Notes under the pieces: generated by a model | Told to the model about the DNA's origin: nothing | Databases searched by the model: none | The model's input: only the letters and a program-made list of their open reading frames with translations | Translations under genes and position numbers: made by a program | Assembly (NCBI RefSeq): GCF_016714275.1 | Contig: NZ_JADJNP010000001.1 | Location: forward strand, 1,426,001-1,490,000 | Origin: Tessaracoccus sp. | Lineage (GTDB): Bacteria > Actinomycetota > Actinomycetes > Propionibacteriales > Propionibacteriaceae | Length of the DNA: 64,000 bases | Direction: 5' to 3' | In this document: piece by piece, positions 33,995 to 43,252 of the stretch | How positions within the stretch are numbered: the stretch's first letter is position 1 | Layout of the letters: every line of letters begins with the position of its first letter

Positions 33995-34804
33995 TCAGGC
34001 GCCGACGGCAAAGCGCACGAAGCGCGCGACCTCGGTCGAGCCGGCGGCCAGGGACTGGCCGACCGTCTTCTTGTCCTCCCAGACCGCAGGCTGGTCGACG
34101 AGAACGACGTCCTTGAAGAAGCCGCCGACGCGGCCCTCGACGATGCGCGGGAGGGCGGCCTCGGGCTTGCCCTCCTCCTTCGCGGTCGCCTCGGCGATGC
34201 GGCGCTCGTTCTCCACCAGGTCAGCGGGCACCTCGTCGCGGGTGACCCACTGCGGGGACATCGCGGCGATGTGCAGCGCGGTCTGGTGCGCGAGGTCGTC
34301 GTTGCCGGTGTACTCCACGAGCACGCCGACCTGCGGGGGCAGGTCGGAGGCGCGACGGTGCAGGTAGAGGTGCGCACCCTCGCCGAAGTTGGCGACGGCA
34401 GAGACCGAGATGTTCTCGCCGATCTTGGCGCCGAGCTCCTTGACGGCGTCCTCGACCTTTGCGCCGGAGGCAAGGGCGGCCTCGTTGGCGGAGGCGACGT
34501 CCTTCGCGCCGGAAGCGAGCACCGCGGAGACGATCTCCTCGGCGAGCCCCACGAACTCGGCGTTCTTGGCGACGAAGTCGGTCTCGGCAGCGAACTGGAT
34601 GAGGGCGCCGTCGCGGCCCGCGACGATGCCGTTGCTCGCCTCACGGTCCGAGCGCTTCGCCTGCTTGGCGAGGCCCGAGATGCGAAGGACCTCGATCGCC
34701 TTCTCGAAGTCGCCGTCCGCCTCAACGAGGGCGTTCTTGGCGTCCATCATGCCCGCGCCGGTGGCGTCGCGGAGCTTCTTCACGTCAGCGGCAGTGATAG
34801 CCAT
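33995..34804 (-). CDS. tsf: Elongation factor Ts
   Basis: 269 residues. Nucleotide exchange factor for EF-Tu. UBA-like N-terminus with KLRDATGAGMMDAKNAL, EF-Tu contact TDFVAKN, and the full dimerisation domain. It follows rpsB with a 38-bp gap, the usual order. Confidence 0.97.
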   Translation of the reverse strand: MAITAADVKKLRDATGAGMMDAKNALVEADGDFEKAIEVLRISGLAKQAKRSDREASNGIVAGRDGALIQFAAETDFVAKNAEFVGLAEEIVSAVLASGAKDVASANEAALASGAKVEDAVKELGAKIGENISVSAVANFGEGAHLYLHRRASDLPPQVGVLVEYTGNDDLAHQTALHIAAMSPQWVTRDEVPADLVENERRIAEATAKEEGKPEAALPRIVEGRVGGFFKDVVLVDQPAVWEDKKTVGQSLAAGSTEVARFVRFAVGA

Positions 34805-34842
34805 GGGTGATTGTTTCCCGTCTTTTCTTGTGTGGGATGTGG

Positions 34843-35706
34843 TCAGTTGGCTTCGGCGGCCGCGGCCTCGTCGGCAGCGGTCTCAACCTCTTCGACAAGG
34901 GCGTCGGCCTGGGTGTCGGTCTCCTCGGCGGCGACGGCCTCGGCCGGGGCGTCCTCGGCACCGAGCAGCTCGCGCTCCCAGTCGGGCATCGGCTCGGCCT
35001 CGACCTGCTCGCCGGAGCGGCCGGAGGAGCGGTCGATCAGGCCCTCGGCGACGGCGTCGGCGATGATGCGGGTCAGCAGCGCGACGGAACGGATGGCGTC
35101 GTCGTTGCCCGGCACGGCGTAGTCGACCTCGTCGGGGTCGCAGTTGGTGTCGAGGATGCCGACGATCGGGATGTTCAGCTTGCGCGCCTCGTCGACGGCG
35201 AGGTGCTCCTTCTTGGTGTCGACGATCCACACGGCCTGCGGGGTCTTGACCATGTCGCGGATGCCGCCGAGGGTCTTGTCGAGCTTGGTGCGCTCGCGGT
35301 CGAGCTGGAGCAGCTCCTTCTTGGTGAGGCCGCTGGTGGCGGCGTCGAGGCCCTCGAGCTCCTTGAGGCGCTGGATCCGCTTGGTGACGGTGTGGAAGTT
35401 GGTGAGCATGCCGCCCAGCCAACGCTGGTTCACGTAGGGCATGCCGACGCGGGTGGCCTGCTCGGCGATGGCCTCCTGGGCCTGCTTCTTGGTGCCGACG
35501 AACATGACCTGGCCGCCGCGCGCGACGGTGTTGCGCACGAAGGTGTAGGCCTTGTCGATGTAGCCGAGGGAGAGCTGCAGGTCGATGATGTAGATGCCGT
35601 TGCGCTCCGTGAAGATGAACCGCTTCATCTTCGGGTTCCAACGACGGGTCTGGTGCCCGAAGTGAACGCCGGACTCGAGCAGCTGGCGCGTGGTGACGAC
35701 GGCCAT
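34843..35706 (-). CDS. rpsB: 30S ribosomal protein S2
   Basis: 287 residues with an acidic, alanine-rich C-terminal tail (about 50 residues) found in actinobacteria. Conserved MKRFIFTERNGIYIIDL, VGTKKQA and RWLGGMLTN. ATG at 35706 with AAAGGAAC. A long upstream open frame is only the GC-rich leader. Confidence 0.97.
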   Translation of the reverse strand: MAVVTTRQLLESGVHFGHQTRRWNPKMKRFIFTERNGIYIIDLQLSLGYIDKAYTFVRNTVARGGQVMFVGTKKQAQEAIAEQATRVGMPYVNQRWLGGMLTNFHTVTKRIQRLKELEGLDAATSGLTKKELLQLDRERTKLDKTLGGIRDMVKTPQAVWIVDTKKEHLAVDEARKLNIPIVGILDTNCDPDEVDYAVPGNDDAIRSVALLTRIIADAVAEGLIDRSSGRSGEQVEAEPMPDWERELLGAEDAPAEAVAAEETDTQADALVEEVETAADEAAAAEAN

Positions 35707-36007
35707 GGCCGTTCCTTTCGCGGTGGGCACGCGTGCCACACCTGAGGTCTCGTGGGCCTGTGACCCACTGGTGGTTGGTATCCGGCCCCGGGGTCGGGGC
35801 CCTTCCTGATGTGCCCGGTGCCGCGCCCGCCGAGGCGGGACCACACGGCTGCCGGCGGTCTCCCGCGAGGCACATGCGATGTCAACCCATGAGGGCTGCG
35901 GGGGCCATCCTAGCTGCGGCCCGCGCGCGGTGACAAAAGCACCCTGCCTTATCCACAGATTTGCCGCCCCGCGGTAAATGGGGGTGCCCGATGGACATAA
36001 CGGAGGT
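35707..36007. promoter_or_regulatory. Divergent spacer with structured rpsB leader
   Basis: No gene. Two GC-rich hairpins lie in the probable rpsB leader: GGCCCC/GGGGCC (35784-35801) and CCCGC/GCGGG (35826-35839). S2 operons are often autoregulated through leader RNA, so these are candidates. A TTGACA lies at 35882-35887 on the minus strand but without a good -10. The right end carries the SD ACGGAGGT of the next gene. Confidence 0.45.
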
Positions 36008-36598
36008 ATGAGACACCTCCTTTCGATCCTCCTCGCCGCGCTGCTCCTGCTCGGCGCGTCCCCCGCACGTGCGGACGGCCTGATCCTCGCTCCCCCACTC
36101 GACGGTCAGGTCGTCCGCACCTTCGACGACGTCGCGCGCTTCTCCGCGGGTCACCGTGGTGTCGACCTCGCGGGCTCCGCGGGCGAGGTGGTGCGCGCCG
36201 CCGCCGACGGGCGGGTGTACTTCGCGGGATCCGTGGCCGGGACACCGACCGTCTCCGTGGACCACGGCAATGGGTGGCGGACCACCTACCAGCCCGTCGC
36301 GGCTTGGGTCGCCGAGGGCGACGAGGTGGCTGCGGGCGATGGCCTCGGGACGCTGCGCGCCGGGCACTGCCCCGGCTCCGCCTGCCTGCACTGGGGCTTG
36401 ACCGACGGCATCTTCTACGCCGATCCCACCGCCTACCTGGAGTTGCGTCCCGTGCGGTTGCTCCCGTCCGACGCGGAGCCGCGGGCCGCGCCGTCGATCG
36501 GTGCCGCGGCGGTTCCCGAACTGCCCTCTGAGGAGGATCCGTGGGAGGGTTTAGGCTCGCGGATGGGCCTTCCGGTAGGCGCTCCGCAGCCGCTCTGA
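36008..36598 (+). CDS. Secreted M23-family (LytM) peptidase-like protein
   Basis: 196 residues. Sec signal peptide (LLSILLAALLLLGASPARA, cleavage about residue 22), so cell-surface or secreted. The LytM fold has HRGVDLAG (first His and Asp zinc ligands) and CLHWGL, where the usual HxH is reduced to a single His; that variant is common in actinobacterial paralogues and may bind wall without cutting. Strong SD ACGGAGGT. Its 3' end overlaps xerC, on the opposite strand, by 48 bp. Confidence 0.88.
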   Translation: MRHLLSILLAALLLLGASPARADGLILAPPLDGQVVRTFDDVARFSAGHRGVDLAGSAGEVVRAAADGRVYFAGSVAGTPTVSVDHGNGWRTTYQPVAAWVAEGDEVAAGDGLGTLRAGHCPGSACLHWGLTDGIFYADPTAYLELRPVRLLPSDAEPRAAPSIGAAAVPELPSEEDPWEGLGSRMGLPVGAPQPL

Positions 36599-37453
36599 GC
36601 TGACGTGCGTGTAGATCTGGGTGGTGGCCACGGAGGCGTGCCCGAGCATCTCCTGGACGCTGCGTAGGTCCGCGCCGCCCTCGATCAGGTGGGTCGCCAT
36701 CGCGTGTCGCAGACCGTGCGGGCCGATGCCGCCGCCCGGGGTGCCGTCCGTGGCGGCGTGCACCACGCGCCGCGCGACGCGGGGGTCGAGGGTTCCTCCG
36801 CGGGCGCCGAGGAAAACGGCGTCGCCGCTGTCGGCCGTGACCAGCTCCGTGCGGCGGGCCAGCCAGGCGTCGAGGGCGCGGAGTGCGGGGCCGCCCAGCG
36901 GCACCGTGCGCTCCTTCCCGCCCTTGCCGAGGACGGTCACGCTACGACGCTCACGGTCCACCGCACCCAGCCGCAGCGTGCAGGCCTCAGAGACGCGCAG
37001 GCCGCTGGAATAGAGCAGCTCGACCAGGGCGAGGTCGCGGGCGGCGACGGCGTCGCCCTCCTCGGCGACGCGGTGCTCGGCCCCCGCGAGGGCGTCGGCG
37101 ACGGCGGACTCGGGGAGTACACGGGGCAGGGAGCGCCCGGTCCGCGGTGCCTTGAGCCGGGCAGCGGGATCAGCGGCGAGATGGCCCTCCCGGGTGGCCC
37201 AGGCGAAGAAGCCACGGACGGCGGCGACGCGCCGCTGCACCGTCGTCGTCGCGGCGCCAGCGTCGGTCATCTCGGCCAGCCAGCTGCGCAGGCGGGAGAG
37301 GTTCACCCGGGGCGGTTCCACGTCGGCGTGTCGGGCGAGCTCGGAGAGGTCCGCCCGGTACGCGCGCACTGTATGCGGCGACAGCCCGCGCTCGGCCTGA
37401 AGGTGCGCGGCGTACTCGCCCAGCAGCGCGTCCCATCCCGGCGGAAGATCCAT
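36551..37453 (-). CDS. xerC: Tyrosine recombinase XerC
   Basis: 300 residues, the Xer length. SAM-like N-terminal core-binding domain (1-95), then the catalytic domain with Arg in YSSGLRVSE, Lys in GKGGKERTVPL, HGLRH, and GHASVATTQIYTH with the nucleophilic Tyr. Housekeeping resolution of chromosome dimers at dif. Its position by rpsB is the usual chromosomal one, so not a phage integrase. Confidence 0.93.
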   Translation of the reverse strand: MDLPPGWDALLGEYAAHLQAERGLSPHTVRAYRADLSELARHADVEPPRVNLSRLRSWLAEMTDAGAATTTVQRRVAAVRGFFAWATREGHLAADPAARLKAPRTGRSLPRVLPESAVADALAGAEHRVAEEGDAVAARDLALVELLYSSGLRVSEACTLRLGAVDRERRSVTVLGKGGKERTVPLGGPALRALDAWLARRTELVTADSGDAVFLGARGGTLDPRVARRVVHAATDGTPGGGIGPHGLRHAMATHLIEGGADLRSVQEMLGHASVATTQIYTHVSSERLRSAYRKAHPRA

Positions 37454-37554
37454 ATCCCCAGTCTGGCCGGTCGAGGCCCGCTGGCCGGGCGCGACGCACG
37501 GGCGTACGGCATACTTGTCGGCGCACCGGCCCAGGCGAGGACATGGAGGATGAG

Positions 37555-38172
37555 ATGAGCGAGGCTGACCTGACCACGGGCGGCACCGTGCTACCCATCA
37601 CACGGTGGGGCACGCCGGTGATGCACGCGCAGACGGCGCCGGTCACCGAGTTCGGCGAGGACCTCCACACGCTCGTCCGCGACATGTTCGCCACCATGCG
37701 CGCCGCCGACGGCGTCGGCCTCGCCGCGACCCAGGTCGGCATCGGTCTGTCGGTTTTCGTGTACGAATGCCCCGACGGCGACGACAAGCTGCAGCGCGGC
37801 GTCGTCTGCAACCCGGTGGTCACGCTCCCCGAGGGCAAGGACCGCAACCTGGACTCCACGGACGAGGGCTGCCTCTCCTACCCGGGCGGCTACCAGCCGG
37901 TCGCCCGCCCGGATCTCGCGACCTGCGAGGGTCAGGACGCGTTCGGCAACGACATCCGCATCGAGGGCACCGGGCTCCTGGCGCGGTGCCTCCAGCACGA
38001 GACCGACCACCTCGGCGGCACCGTGTTCGGCGACCGCATCTCCGGCCGCTCGCGCCGTCTCCTCGACAAGCAGGTGAAGGACCTCGCGTGGCGCTACCCG
38101 GACGACTGGCCCGTCTCGCCCAAGCTCAAGGCCGCCGTCCCGCCCGGCGCCGCGGAGCCCTCGGCCACGTAA
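37555..38172 (+). CDS. def: Peptide deformylase
   Basis: 205 residues. Removes the N-formyl group from nascent proteins. The three motifs are GVGLAATQVG, EGCLSYPG and QHETDHLGG (metal ligands Cys, His, His; catalytic Glu). I use the ATG at 37555 because GGAGG precedes it at the right distance; the ATG at 37543 would add four residues. A long C-terminal tail is typical of actinobacterial type. Confidence 0.94.
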   Translation: MSEADLTTGGTVLPITRWGTPVMHAQTAPVTEFGEDLHTLVRDMFATMRAADGVGLAATQVGIGLSVFVYECPDGDDKLQRGVVCNPVVTLPEGKDRNLDSTDEGCLSYPGGYQPVARPDLATCEGQDAFGNDIRIEGTGLLARCLQHETDHLGGTVFGDRISGRSRRLLDKQVKDLAWRYPDDWPVSPKLKAAVPPGAAEPSAT

Positions 38173-38175
38173 GCC

Positions 38176-38949
38176 TCAGCGCAGCGCGTAGGCCAGGATC
38201 GCCGCCGCCGTCGCGACGTTCAGCGAGTCGACGCGGTCCGTCATCGGGATGGTGACGTGCTCGTCAGCCGCGGCCTGCCACGCCTCGCTCAGCCCCACGC
38301 CCTCGGTCCCCAGCAGCAGCGCGACCTTTCCGGCGGGCCGGTAGTCGTCCAGCGCGATGGCCGACGGCGACAGCGTCGCCGCGACCAACCGAAACCCGGC
38401 CTCGCGCAGCAGATCCAGGTCTGCGTCGCCGCACATCCTGCGCCACGGCAACTCAAGGGTCGCTCCCATCGACGACTTGATCGCCCTTCGGTACAGCGGA
38501 TCCGCGCCACCCGGTGAGACGAGCAGCCCGTCCCAGCCGAGCCCAGCGGCCACCCTCGCCATCGCGCCGGTGTTCGCGTGGTCGACCACCTCCTCACACA
38601 CCACCAACCGCCGCGCGGCCAGGAGCGTCTCCCAGGAGGCCTCTGCCGGGCGGTCGAACGATCCCAGCGCGCCGCGGTGCACGTGGAAGCCGCTGACCTG
38701 TTCGATGAGCCTTTCGGGTGCGACATAGACGGGCACGTCCGGGTACGCGCCCAGCACCGACTCAAGGCCCGGCAACCACCGCGGCTGCAGCAGGAGAGCC
38801 CGCGGCCGGCAGCCCGCCGCGAACGCGCGCTCGATGATCTTGAGCCCCTCCGCGACGAACCGGTCCTCGTCCCTGCGCAGCTGCGCGTCGCGCAGCCGGG
38901 TGAAGTCGCCCAGCCGCGGGTCGGACGGGTCCGTCACGTCGATCAGCAC
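38176..38949 (-). CDS. SpoU/TrmH-family RNA 2'-O-methyltransferase
   Basis: 257 residues from the GTG at 38949. An N-terminal substrate domain (RDAQLRRDEDRFVAEG), then the SpoU trefoil-knot methylase with EEVVDHANTGAMARVA, LLLGTEGVGLS and IPMTDRVDSLNVATAAAI. Target is rRNA or tRNA; the exact nucleotide cannot be told. Convergent with def; 3 bp apart. Confidence 0.9.
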   Translation of the reverse strand: MLIDVTDPSDPRLGDFTRLRDAQLRRDEDRFVAEGLKIIERAFAAGCRPRALLLQPRWLPGLESVLGAYPDVPVYVAPERLIEQVSGFHVHRGALGSFDRPAEASWETLLAARRLVVCEEVVDHANTGAMARVAAGLGWDGLLVSPGGADPLYRRAIKSSMGATLELPWRRMCGDADLDLLREAGFRLVAATLSPSAIALDDYRPAGKVALLLGTEGVGLSEAWQAAADEHVTIPMTDRVDSLNVATAAAILAYALR

Positions 38950-38983
38950 GACACAAGGGTAGGTGCTTCCCACCGCCCGGCGA

Positions 38984-39022
38984 CTAGTGGCCTTTGAGGG
39001 CGACAGCCCACTGGCCCACTAG
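38984..39022. promoter_or_regulatory. Inverted repeat in the divergent spacer before pabB-pabC
   Basis: CTAGTGG (38984-38990) and CCACTAG (39016-39022), with partly paired sequence between. Ends 10 bp before the pabB start; possible operator. Confidence 0.3.
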
Positions 39023-39032
39023 CCTTGCCGTC

Positions 39033-40748
39033 ATGGACTGGTACGTGGTGCTCGACGACGCGACGCGCGCCGCGCAAACCGTCCTCACGGACCTCCGGCG
39101 TGTCGACGAGGTGACCATTCCCGAGGTCGACGACGCCCTGGCCGCCGGCTGGGCGGACGGCCTGCACTGCTTCGCCTGGCTCCCGTACGACCTCGGCGAG
39201 GCGCACCTCGGCATCCGAGGGCCCGCCGTCGGCGCCCTCTACTGGTTCGCCGAACACACCGAGGGGCGACGTCCACTTCCCGACGACCCGGCCTTCCTCG
39301 CGGTCGCCCACCCCACCGTGGAGCAAGCGGCCTTCACGGATCGGATCGCGCTGCTGCAAGAGGCCATCGCCGCCGGCACCACCTACCAGGTCAACTACAC
39401 CCACGCCGTACGTGGCCGTGCCGTCGGCGCGCCGGAGGCGCTCTACCGGAGGCTGCGGGAGCGCCAGCCCGCCGCGTTCGGCGTCCTCGCCCACCTGCCC
39501 GGCCCTGCGGCGCCGTGGACGCTCAGCCTCTCCCCCGAGCTGTTCCTGGACGTCGACGGCGAGACGGTCACCGCCCGCCCCATGAAGGGCACCGCCTCCG
39601 CGGACACCGACGCACACGACCTCAGCACCAGCCCGAAGGATCGGGCCGAGAACCTCATGATCGTCGACCTGCTGCGCAACGACCTCAGTCGCGTCGCGGT
39701 ACCGGGCACCGTCGCCGTTCCTCGCCTTTTCGAGGTGGAGCGGGTCGGCGAACTCTGGCAGATGACGAGCACGGTCACCGCGCGGCTCGCGCCCGGCACC
39801 ACTGTCGGCGGGCTCCTCGACGCCACGTTTCCGTGCGGCTCGATCACGGGCGCGCCGAAGCTGTCCAGCATGCGGCTGATCCGCGCCGTCGAGGCCGAGC
39901 CGCGCGGGATCTACACCGGGAGCATGGGCCTGATCGAACCCGCGCCTGGGCCACTCGGGTGGCGGCTCTGCCTCAGCGTCGCCATCCGCACCCTCGAGAT
40001 CGACGAGGACGGCGACGGCTCGTTCGGCGTCGGCTCCGGCATCGTCGCCGACAGCACCGCGGCCTCCGAGTGGGCCGAATGCCGCGCGAAGGCCGCCTTC
40101 GTCACGCGCCTCCCGGAGTCGCTCCGGTTGAAGGAGGCGCTGCGCGTCATCGACGGCGCCTGCCCGCTCGGTGACCTTCACCAGGCGCGGCTCTCGGCCT
40201 CCGCCACGGACCTGGGCTTCCCGCCTCCGGACGACGCAATCGCCGAAGCGGTGGCGGAGACGCCGCACGGCTCGTGGCGCGTCGGCATCGAGCTGCTCCC
40301 GAACGGACGCGTCGAGGTCTCCAGGACGCCGCTCGCGCCCCTGACAACACCGGTCGACCTGCTCCTCGCCCACGCTCCCTGGCCGGACAGTCCGCTGGCG
40401 CGGCACAAGACAAGTTGGCGCGCGCACCTCGACGATGCCTGGCGCACGGCGGAGTCTTTCGGCGCCTTCGACACCATCGGCCACGACGACGCCGGGCGCG
40501 TGCTCGAGGGCGGACGCAGCACCGTCTTCGCTCTGGTCGGCGGCGTCTGGGTCACGCCCCCGGCGTGGCTAGGAGTCCTTCCCGGCGTCCAGCGGGCCGC
40601 CCTGCTCCTCGATCCCGGCCCGCTGGGGGGCGGGCCGCTCGTCGAGCGGGTTCTGACCATCGACGAACTGCGGGCCGCGGACCGGATCGCCGTCGCCAAC
40701 GCCGTCAGGGGCGTCCTGCCCGCCCGGCTCCTCGACCGGAAGGCCTAG
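39033..40748 (+). CDS. pabBC: Aminodeoxychorismate synthase component I fused to 4-amino-4-deoxychorismate lyase
   Basis: 571 residues from the ATG at 39033. Residues to about 360 are a chorismate-binding domain (QVNYTHAVRGR, TARPMKGTA, CGSITGAPK, GVGSGIVADS). Residues about 375-571 are the PLP-dependent lyase with the active-site Lys region ARHKTSWR, LEGGRSTVFAL and ADRIAVANAVRG. Together they make p-aminobenzoate for folate, with a glutaminase supplied elsewhere. The last 180 bp are also read on the opposite strand as the tail of the SPFH protein. Confidence 0.92.
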   Translation: MDWYVVLDDATRAAQTVLTDLRRVDEVTIPEVDDALAAGWADGLHCFAWLPYDLGEAHLGIRGPAVGALYWFAEHTEGRRPLPDDPAFLAVAHPTVEQAAFTDRIALLQEAIAAGTTYQVNYTHAVRGRAVGAPEALYRRLRERQPAAFGVLAHLPGPAAPWTLSLSPELFLDVDGETVTARPMKGTASADTDAHDLSTSPKDRAENLMIVDLLRNDLSRVAVPGTVAVPRLFEVERVGELWQMTSTVTARLAPGTTVGGLLDATFPCGSITGAPKLSSMRLIRAVEAEPRGIYTGSMGLIEPAPGPLGWRLCLSVAIRTLEIDEDGDGSFGVGSGIVADSTAASEWAECRAKAAFVTRLPESLRLKEALRVIDGACPLGDLHQARLSASATDLGFPPPDDAIAEAVAETPHGSWRVGIELLPNGRVEVSRTPLAPLTTPVDLLLAHAPWPDSPLARHKTSWRAHLDDAWRTAESFGAFDTIGHDDAGRVLEGGRSTVFALVGGVWVTPPAWLGVLPGVQRAALLLDPGPLGGGPLVERVLTIDELRAADRIAVANAVRGVLPARLLDRKA

Positions 40749-41867
40749 CTCCGCGGCGGTCGTCGGAGAGATCGCGGGCATCGGACCGCGGACCCGACCC
40801 GGCGCCGGTGCGTCCAACGCGCGGGCGTCCGCGATGGCGCGCTCCACGGTCTTGTTCGACCGCTCCCGCTCCTCTCGGGCATGCTCCTCGATCTCCGCAT
40901 GCACGTCGATCTTCGGCGGGGCGACGACGTCGCCGACGGCCCGCGAGACGTAGTCGCGGACGCCCTCGGCGTCGGCGACCTGCCCGAGCCCCTTCAGCGC
41001 GTCGTTCAGCTCGCTGGGCACGATCCACACCTTGTTCGCGTCGCCCTGGGCCAGCTTCGGGAGCATCTGCATGTACTGGTAGGCGAGCAACGCTTGATCC
41101 GGCTGGCCGGCATGGATGGCGCCGAACACCGTCGAGATGGCCTGGGCCTCGCCCTCGGCGCGCAGCATCTGAGCCTGCCGCTCCGCCTGGGCGCGGAGCA
41201 CCTGGGCCTCCCGGTCGCCCTGGGCGCGGAGGATCGCGGCCTCCCTGTCGCCGCCGGCGGCGAGGATCTGCGACTGGCGCTGGCCCTCGGCCAACAGGAT
41301 CGCTGCGCGCTTGTCGCGCTCCGCGCGGGCGCCCTTCTCCATGGCGTCGCGGATGGTGGGCGGCGGCTCGATGGCGCGCAGCTCCACGCGGTTGACCTTG
41401 ATGCCCCACTTGCCGGTGGCCTCGTCGAGCACGGTCCGCAGCCGCTGGTTGATCTCCTCGCGCGAGGTCAGCGCCGCCTCCAGATCCATGCCGCCGATGA
41501 TGTTGCGCAGCGTCGTCATGGTGAGCTGCTCGATGGCGGCGCGGTAGTTCTGCGCCTCGTACGCGGCGCGGGCGGGATCGACGATCTGGAAGTAGATGAC
41601 CGAGTCGATGGACACCATCAGGTTGTCCTCGGTGATGACGCCCTGCGGCGGGAACGGCACCACCTGCTCGCGCATGTCGAGCGTGTAGCGGATCTGGTCG
41701 ATGAACGGCACCACGAGGTGGGGGCCGGGCTTGAGTGCCTTGCGGAACTTGCCCAGCCGTTCGACGAGCGCGACCTGCTGCTGCCGGATGATTTTCAGGG
41801 TGGCCGCGAGGGTCGCGATGACCAGGACGGCCACGCCGATCATGATGAAGATGCTGACGTCGGGCAT
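40569..41867 (-). CDS. SPFH/Band 7 membrane protein (stomatin-like, QmcA family)
   Basis: 432 residues. One N-terminal helix (FIMIGVAVLVIATLAATL), a Band 7 domain (residues 30-200: LGKFRKALKPGPHLVVPFID, TLRNIIGGMDLEAALTSREE), a long Ala/Glu/Arg coiled coil (EAAILRAQGDREAQVLRAQ), then a low-complexity tail. Likely forms membrane microdomain scaffolds with the NfeD protein encoded 9 bp upstream. The last 59 residues (from about PVEEPGGQD) are antisense to the pabC part of the folate gene, which has real homology there, so this tail is probably a late extension. Confidence 0.9.
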   Translation of the reverse strand: MPDVSIFIMIGVAVLVIATLAATLKIIRQQQVALVERLGKFRKALKPGPHLVVPFIDQIRYTLDMREQVVPFPPQGVITEDNLMVSIDSVIYFQIVDPARAAYEAQNYRAAIEQLTMTTLRNIIGGMDLEAALTSREEINQRLRTVLDEATGKWGIKVNRVELRAIEPPPTIRDAMEKGARAERDKRAAILLAEGQRQSQILAAGGDREAAILRAQGDREAQVLRAQAERQAQMLRAEGEAQAISTVFGAIHAGQPDQALLAYQYMQMLPKLAQGDANKVWIVPSELNDALKGLGQVADAEGVRDYVSRAVGDVVAPPKIDVHAEIEEHAREERERSNKTVERAIADARALDAPAPGRVRGPMPAISPTTAAELGLPVEEPGGQDAPDGVGDGDPVRGPQFVDGQNPLDERPAPQRAGIEEQGGPLDAGKDS

Positions 41868-41876
41868 GGTTTCTCC

Positions 41877-42353
41877 TTACCTCCCGAGGGGGCGGTTGGC
41901 GGGGTACACGAGCAGGGTGATTCCGTCGAGTCCGAGCACCTCGATGCTCTCCCCCGCGGAGATCTCGATGGAGCCGTCGTAGCTGCGGGCCTCCCAGACC
42001 TGGCCGTCGACCTTCACCTCGCCGGCGTGCGCCGTGATCGCGGTGGTCGTCACGCCGGAGGCGCCGATCAGGGTGTCGAGGCTGGACCGGTAGCCGGGGG
42101 CGCGCCGCACCCGCTCCAGAAGCGTGGGGCGCAGCAGGAAGAGGGTGGCCACGGCGGTGATCAGCGCGACGGCGACCTGCAGCCAGACGAGGCCCGGGAA
42201 CACCAGCGCGACTCCGGCGCCGGCGAGCGCCCCGGCGGCCAGCATGAGCAGCGTCATGTCCAGGGTGAAGAGCTCCGCAGCCGCCAGCCCGACGGCGAGC
42301 AGCCCCCAGCCGGCCCACAAGTGGGCAGACACCCAGTCCAGGAACTCGCTCAT
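41877..42353 (-). CDS. NfeD-family membrane protein
   Basis: 158 residues. Three to four helices (GWGLLAVGLAAAELF; LQVAVALITAVATLFLL) followed by the C-terminal OB-fold (GASGVTTTAITAHAGEVKV). NfeD proteins pair with SPFH proteins, and the pairing is kept here. ATG at 42353 overlaps the ABC gene's stop (ATGA). Confidence 0.9.
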   Translation of the reverse strand: MSEFLDWVSAHLWAGWGLLAVGLAAAELFTLDMTLLMLAAGALAGAGVALVFPGLVWLQVAVALITAVATLFLLRPTLLERVRRAPGYRSSLDTLIGASGVTTTAITAHAGEVKVDGQVWEARSYDGSIEISAGESIEVLGLDGITLLVYPANRPLGR

Positions 42354-43135
42354 CTGATCCCCCGCGCACTCCACCGCCCGTCGACCTTGCCGACGTTCAG
42401 GGGCATACCGAACGCGATACTCAGGTTCACGCCGGTCAGGGTCTCGTCGATGGGCCCGGCCGCGACGACGCGGCCGAAGTTCAGCAGGAGGCAGTGCGTG
42501 ATCCCCTCCGGGATCTCCTCGACATGGTGCGTGACGAGCACCGTCGCGGGCGAGTCCTCGTCGAGGCAGATCTCCGACAGCGTCTGCACGAGCGCCTCGC
42601 GCCCCGCGAGGTCGAGGCCGCCCGCGGGCTCGTCGAGCAGCAGCAGCTCGGGATCCGTCATCAACGCGCGGGCGATCTGCACGCGCTTACGCTCCCCCTC
42701 ACTGAGGGTGCCGAATGTCCGGTCGGAGAGGTGGTCGACCCGAAGCGACGCCAGCAGCTGCTCGGCACGCGCGACGTCGTACTCGTCGTACTCCTCGCGC
42801 CAGCGGCCGACGATCGCGTACGCCGCCGACAGCACGAGGTCGCGGACGCGCTCGCCGTCGGGGATCCGCTGTGCGAGCGCAGAGGACGTCAGGCCGATCC
42901 GGGGACGGAGCTCGAACACGTCGACGGCACCGATCACCTCGTCGAGTATCCCGACGACGCCCTCCGTCGGGTGCATCTGCGCGGAGAGCAGCTGCAACAG
43001 CGTGGTCTTGCCTGCGCCGTTGGGTCCGATCACGACCCAGCGCTCGCCCTCGTCGATCATCAGCGACACGTTGTCCAACAGGACCGCATTGCCGCGCCTG
43101 ATCGTCACACCCGCAAGTTCCGCCACCGCTGCCAT
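42350..43135 (-). CDS. Stand-alone ABC ATPase
   Basis: 261 residues. Walker A GPNGAGKTT, signature LSEGERKRVQIARAL, Walker B LLDEPAGGLD, switch His in VTHHVEEI. No permease adjacent; this ATPase is commonly beside SPFH/NfeD genes in actinobacteria. Role unknown. Confidence 0.88.
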   Translation of the reverse strand: MAAVAELAGVTIRRGNAVLLDNVSLMIDEGERWVVIGPNGAGKTTLLQLLSAQMHPTEGVVGILDEVIGAVDVFELRPRIGLTSSALAQRIPDGERVRDLVLSAAYAIVGRWREEYDEYDVARAEQLLASLRVDHLSDRTFGTLSEGERKRVQIARALMTDPELLLLDEPAGGLDLAGREALVQTLSEICLDEDSPATVLVTHHVEEIPEGITHCLLLNFGRVVAAGPIDETLTGVNLSIAFGMPLNVGKVDGRWSARGIR

Positions 43136-43252
43136 GACAACAAACCTACTAGACGGCGCGGGGAGCCGGCGCTACATACTCGTCAAGATATGGGGGTCGT
43201 AGGTCGCGCGATCTGGTGCGCCGCGGCCGAGGAATGCCCGTTCAGCAGGCTC

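Noticed and set aside
35882..35887. TTGACA as rpsB promoter
   Set aside because: No TAnnnT at 16-19 bp; not enough to call a promoter.
36551..37453. Phage integrase
   Set aside because: Length and motifs fit housekeeping XerC and the locus is the normal chromosomal one; no att site or phage gene nearby.
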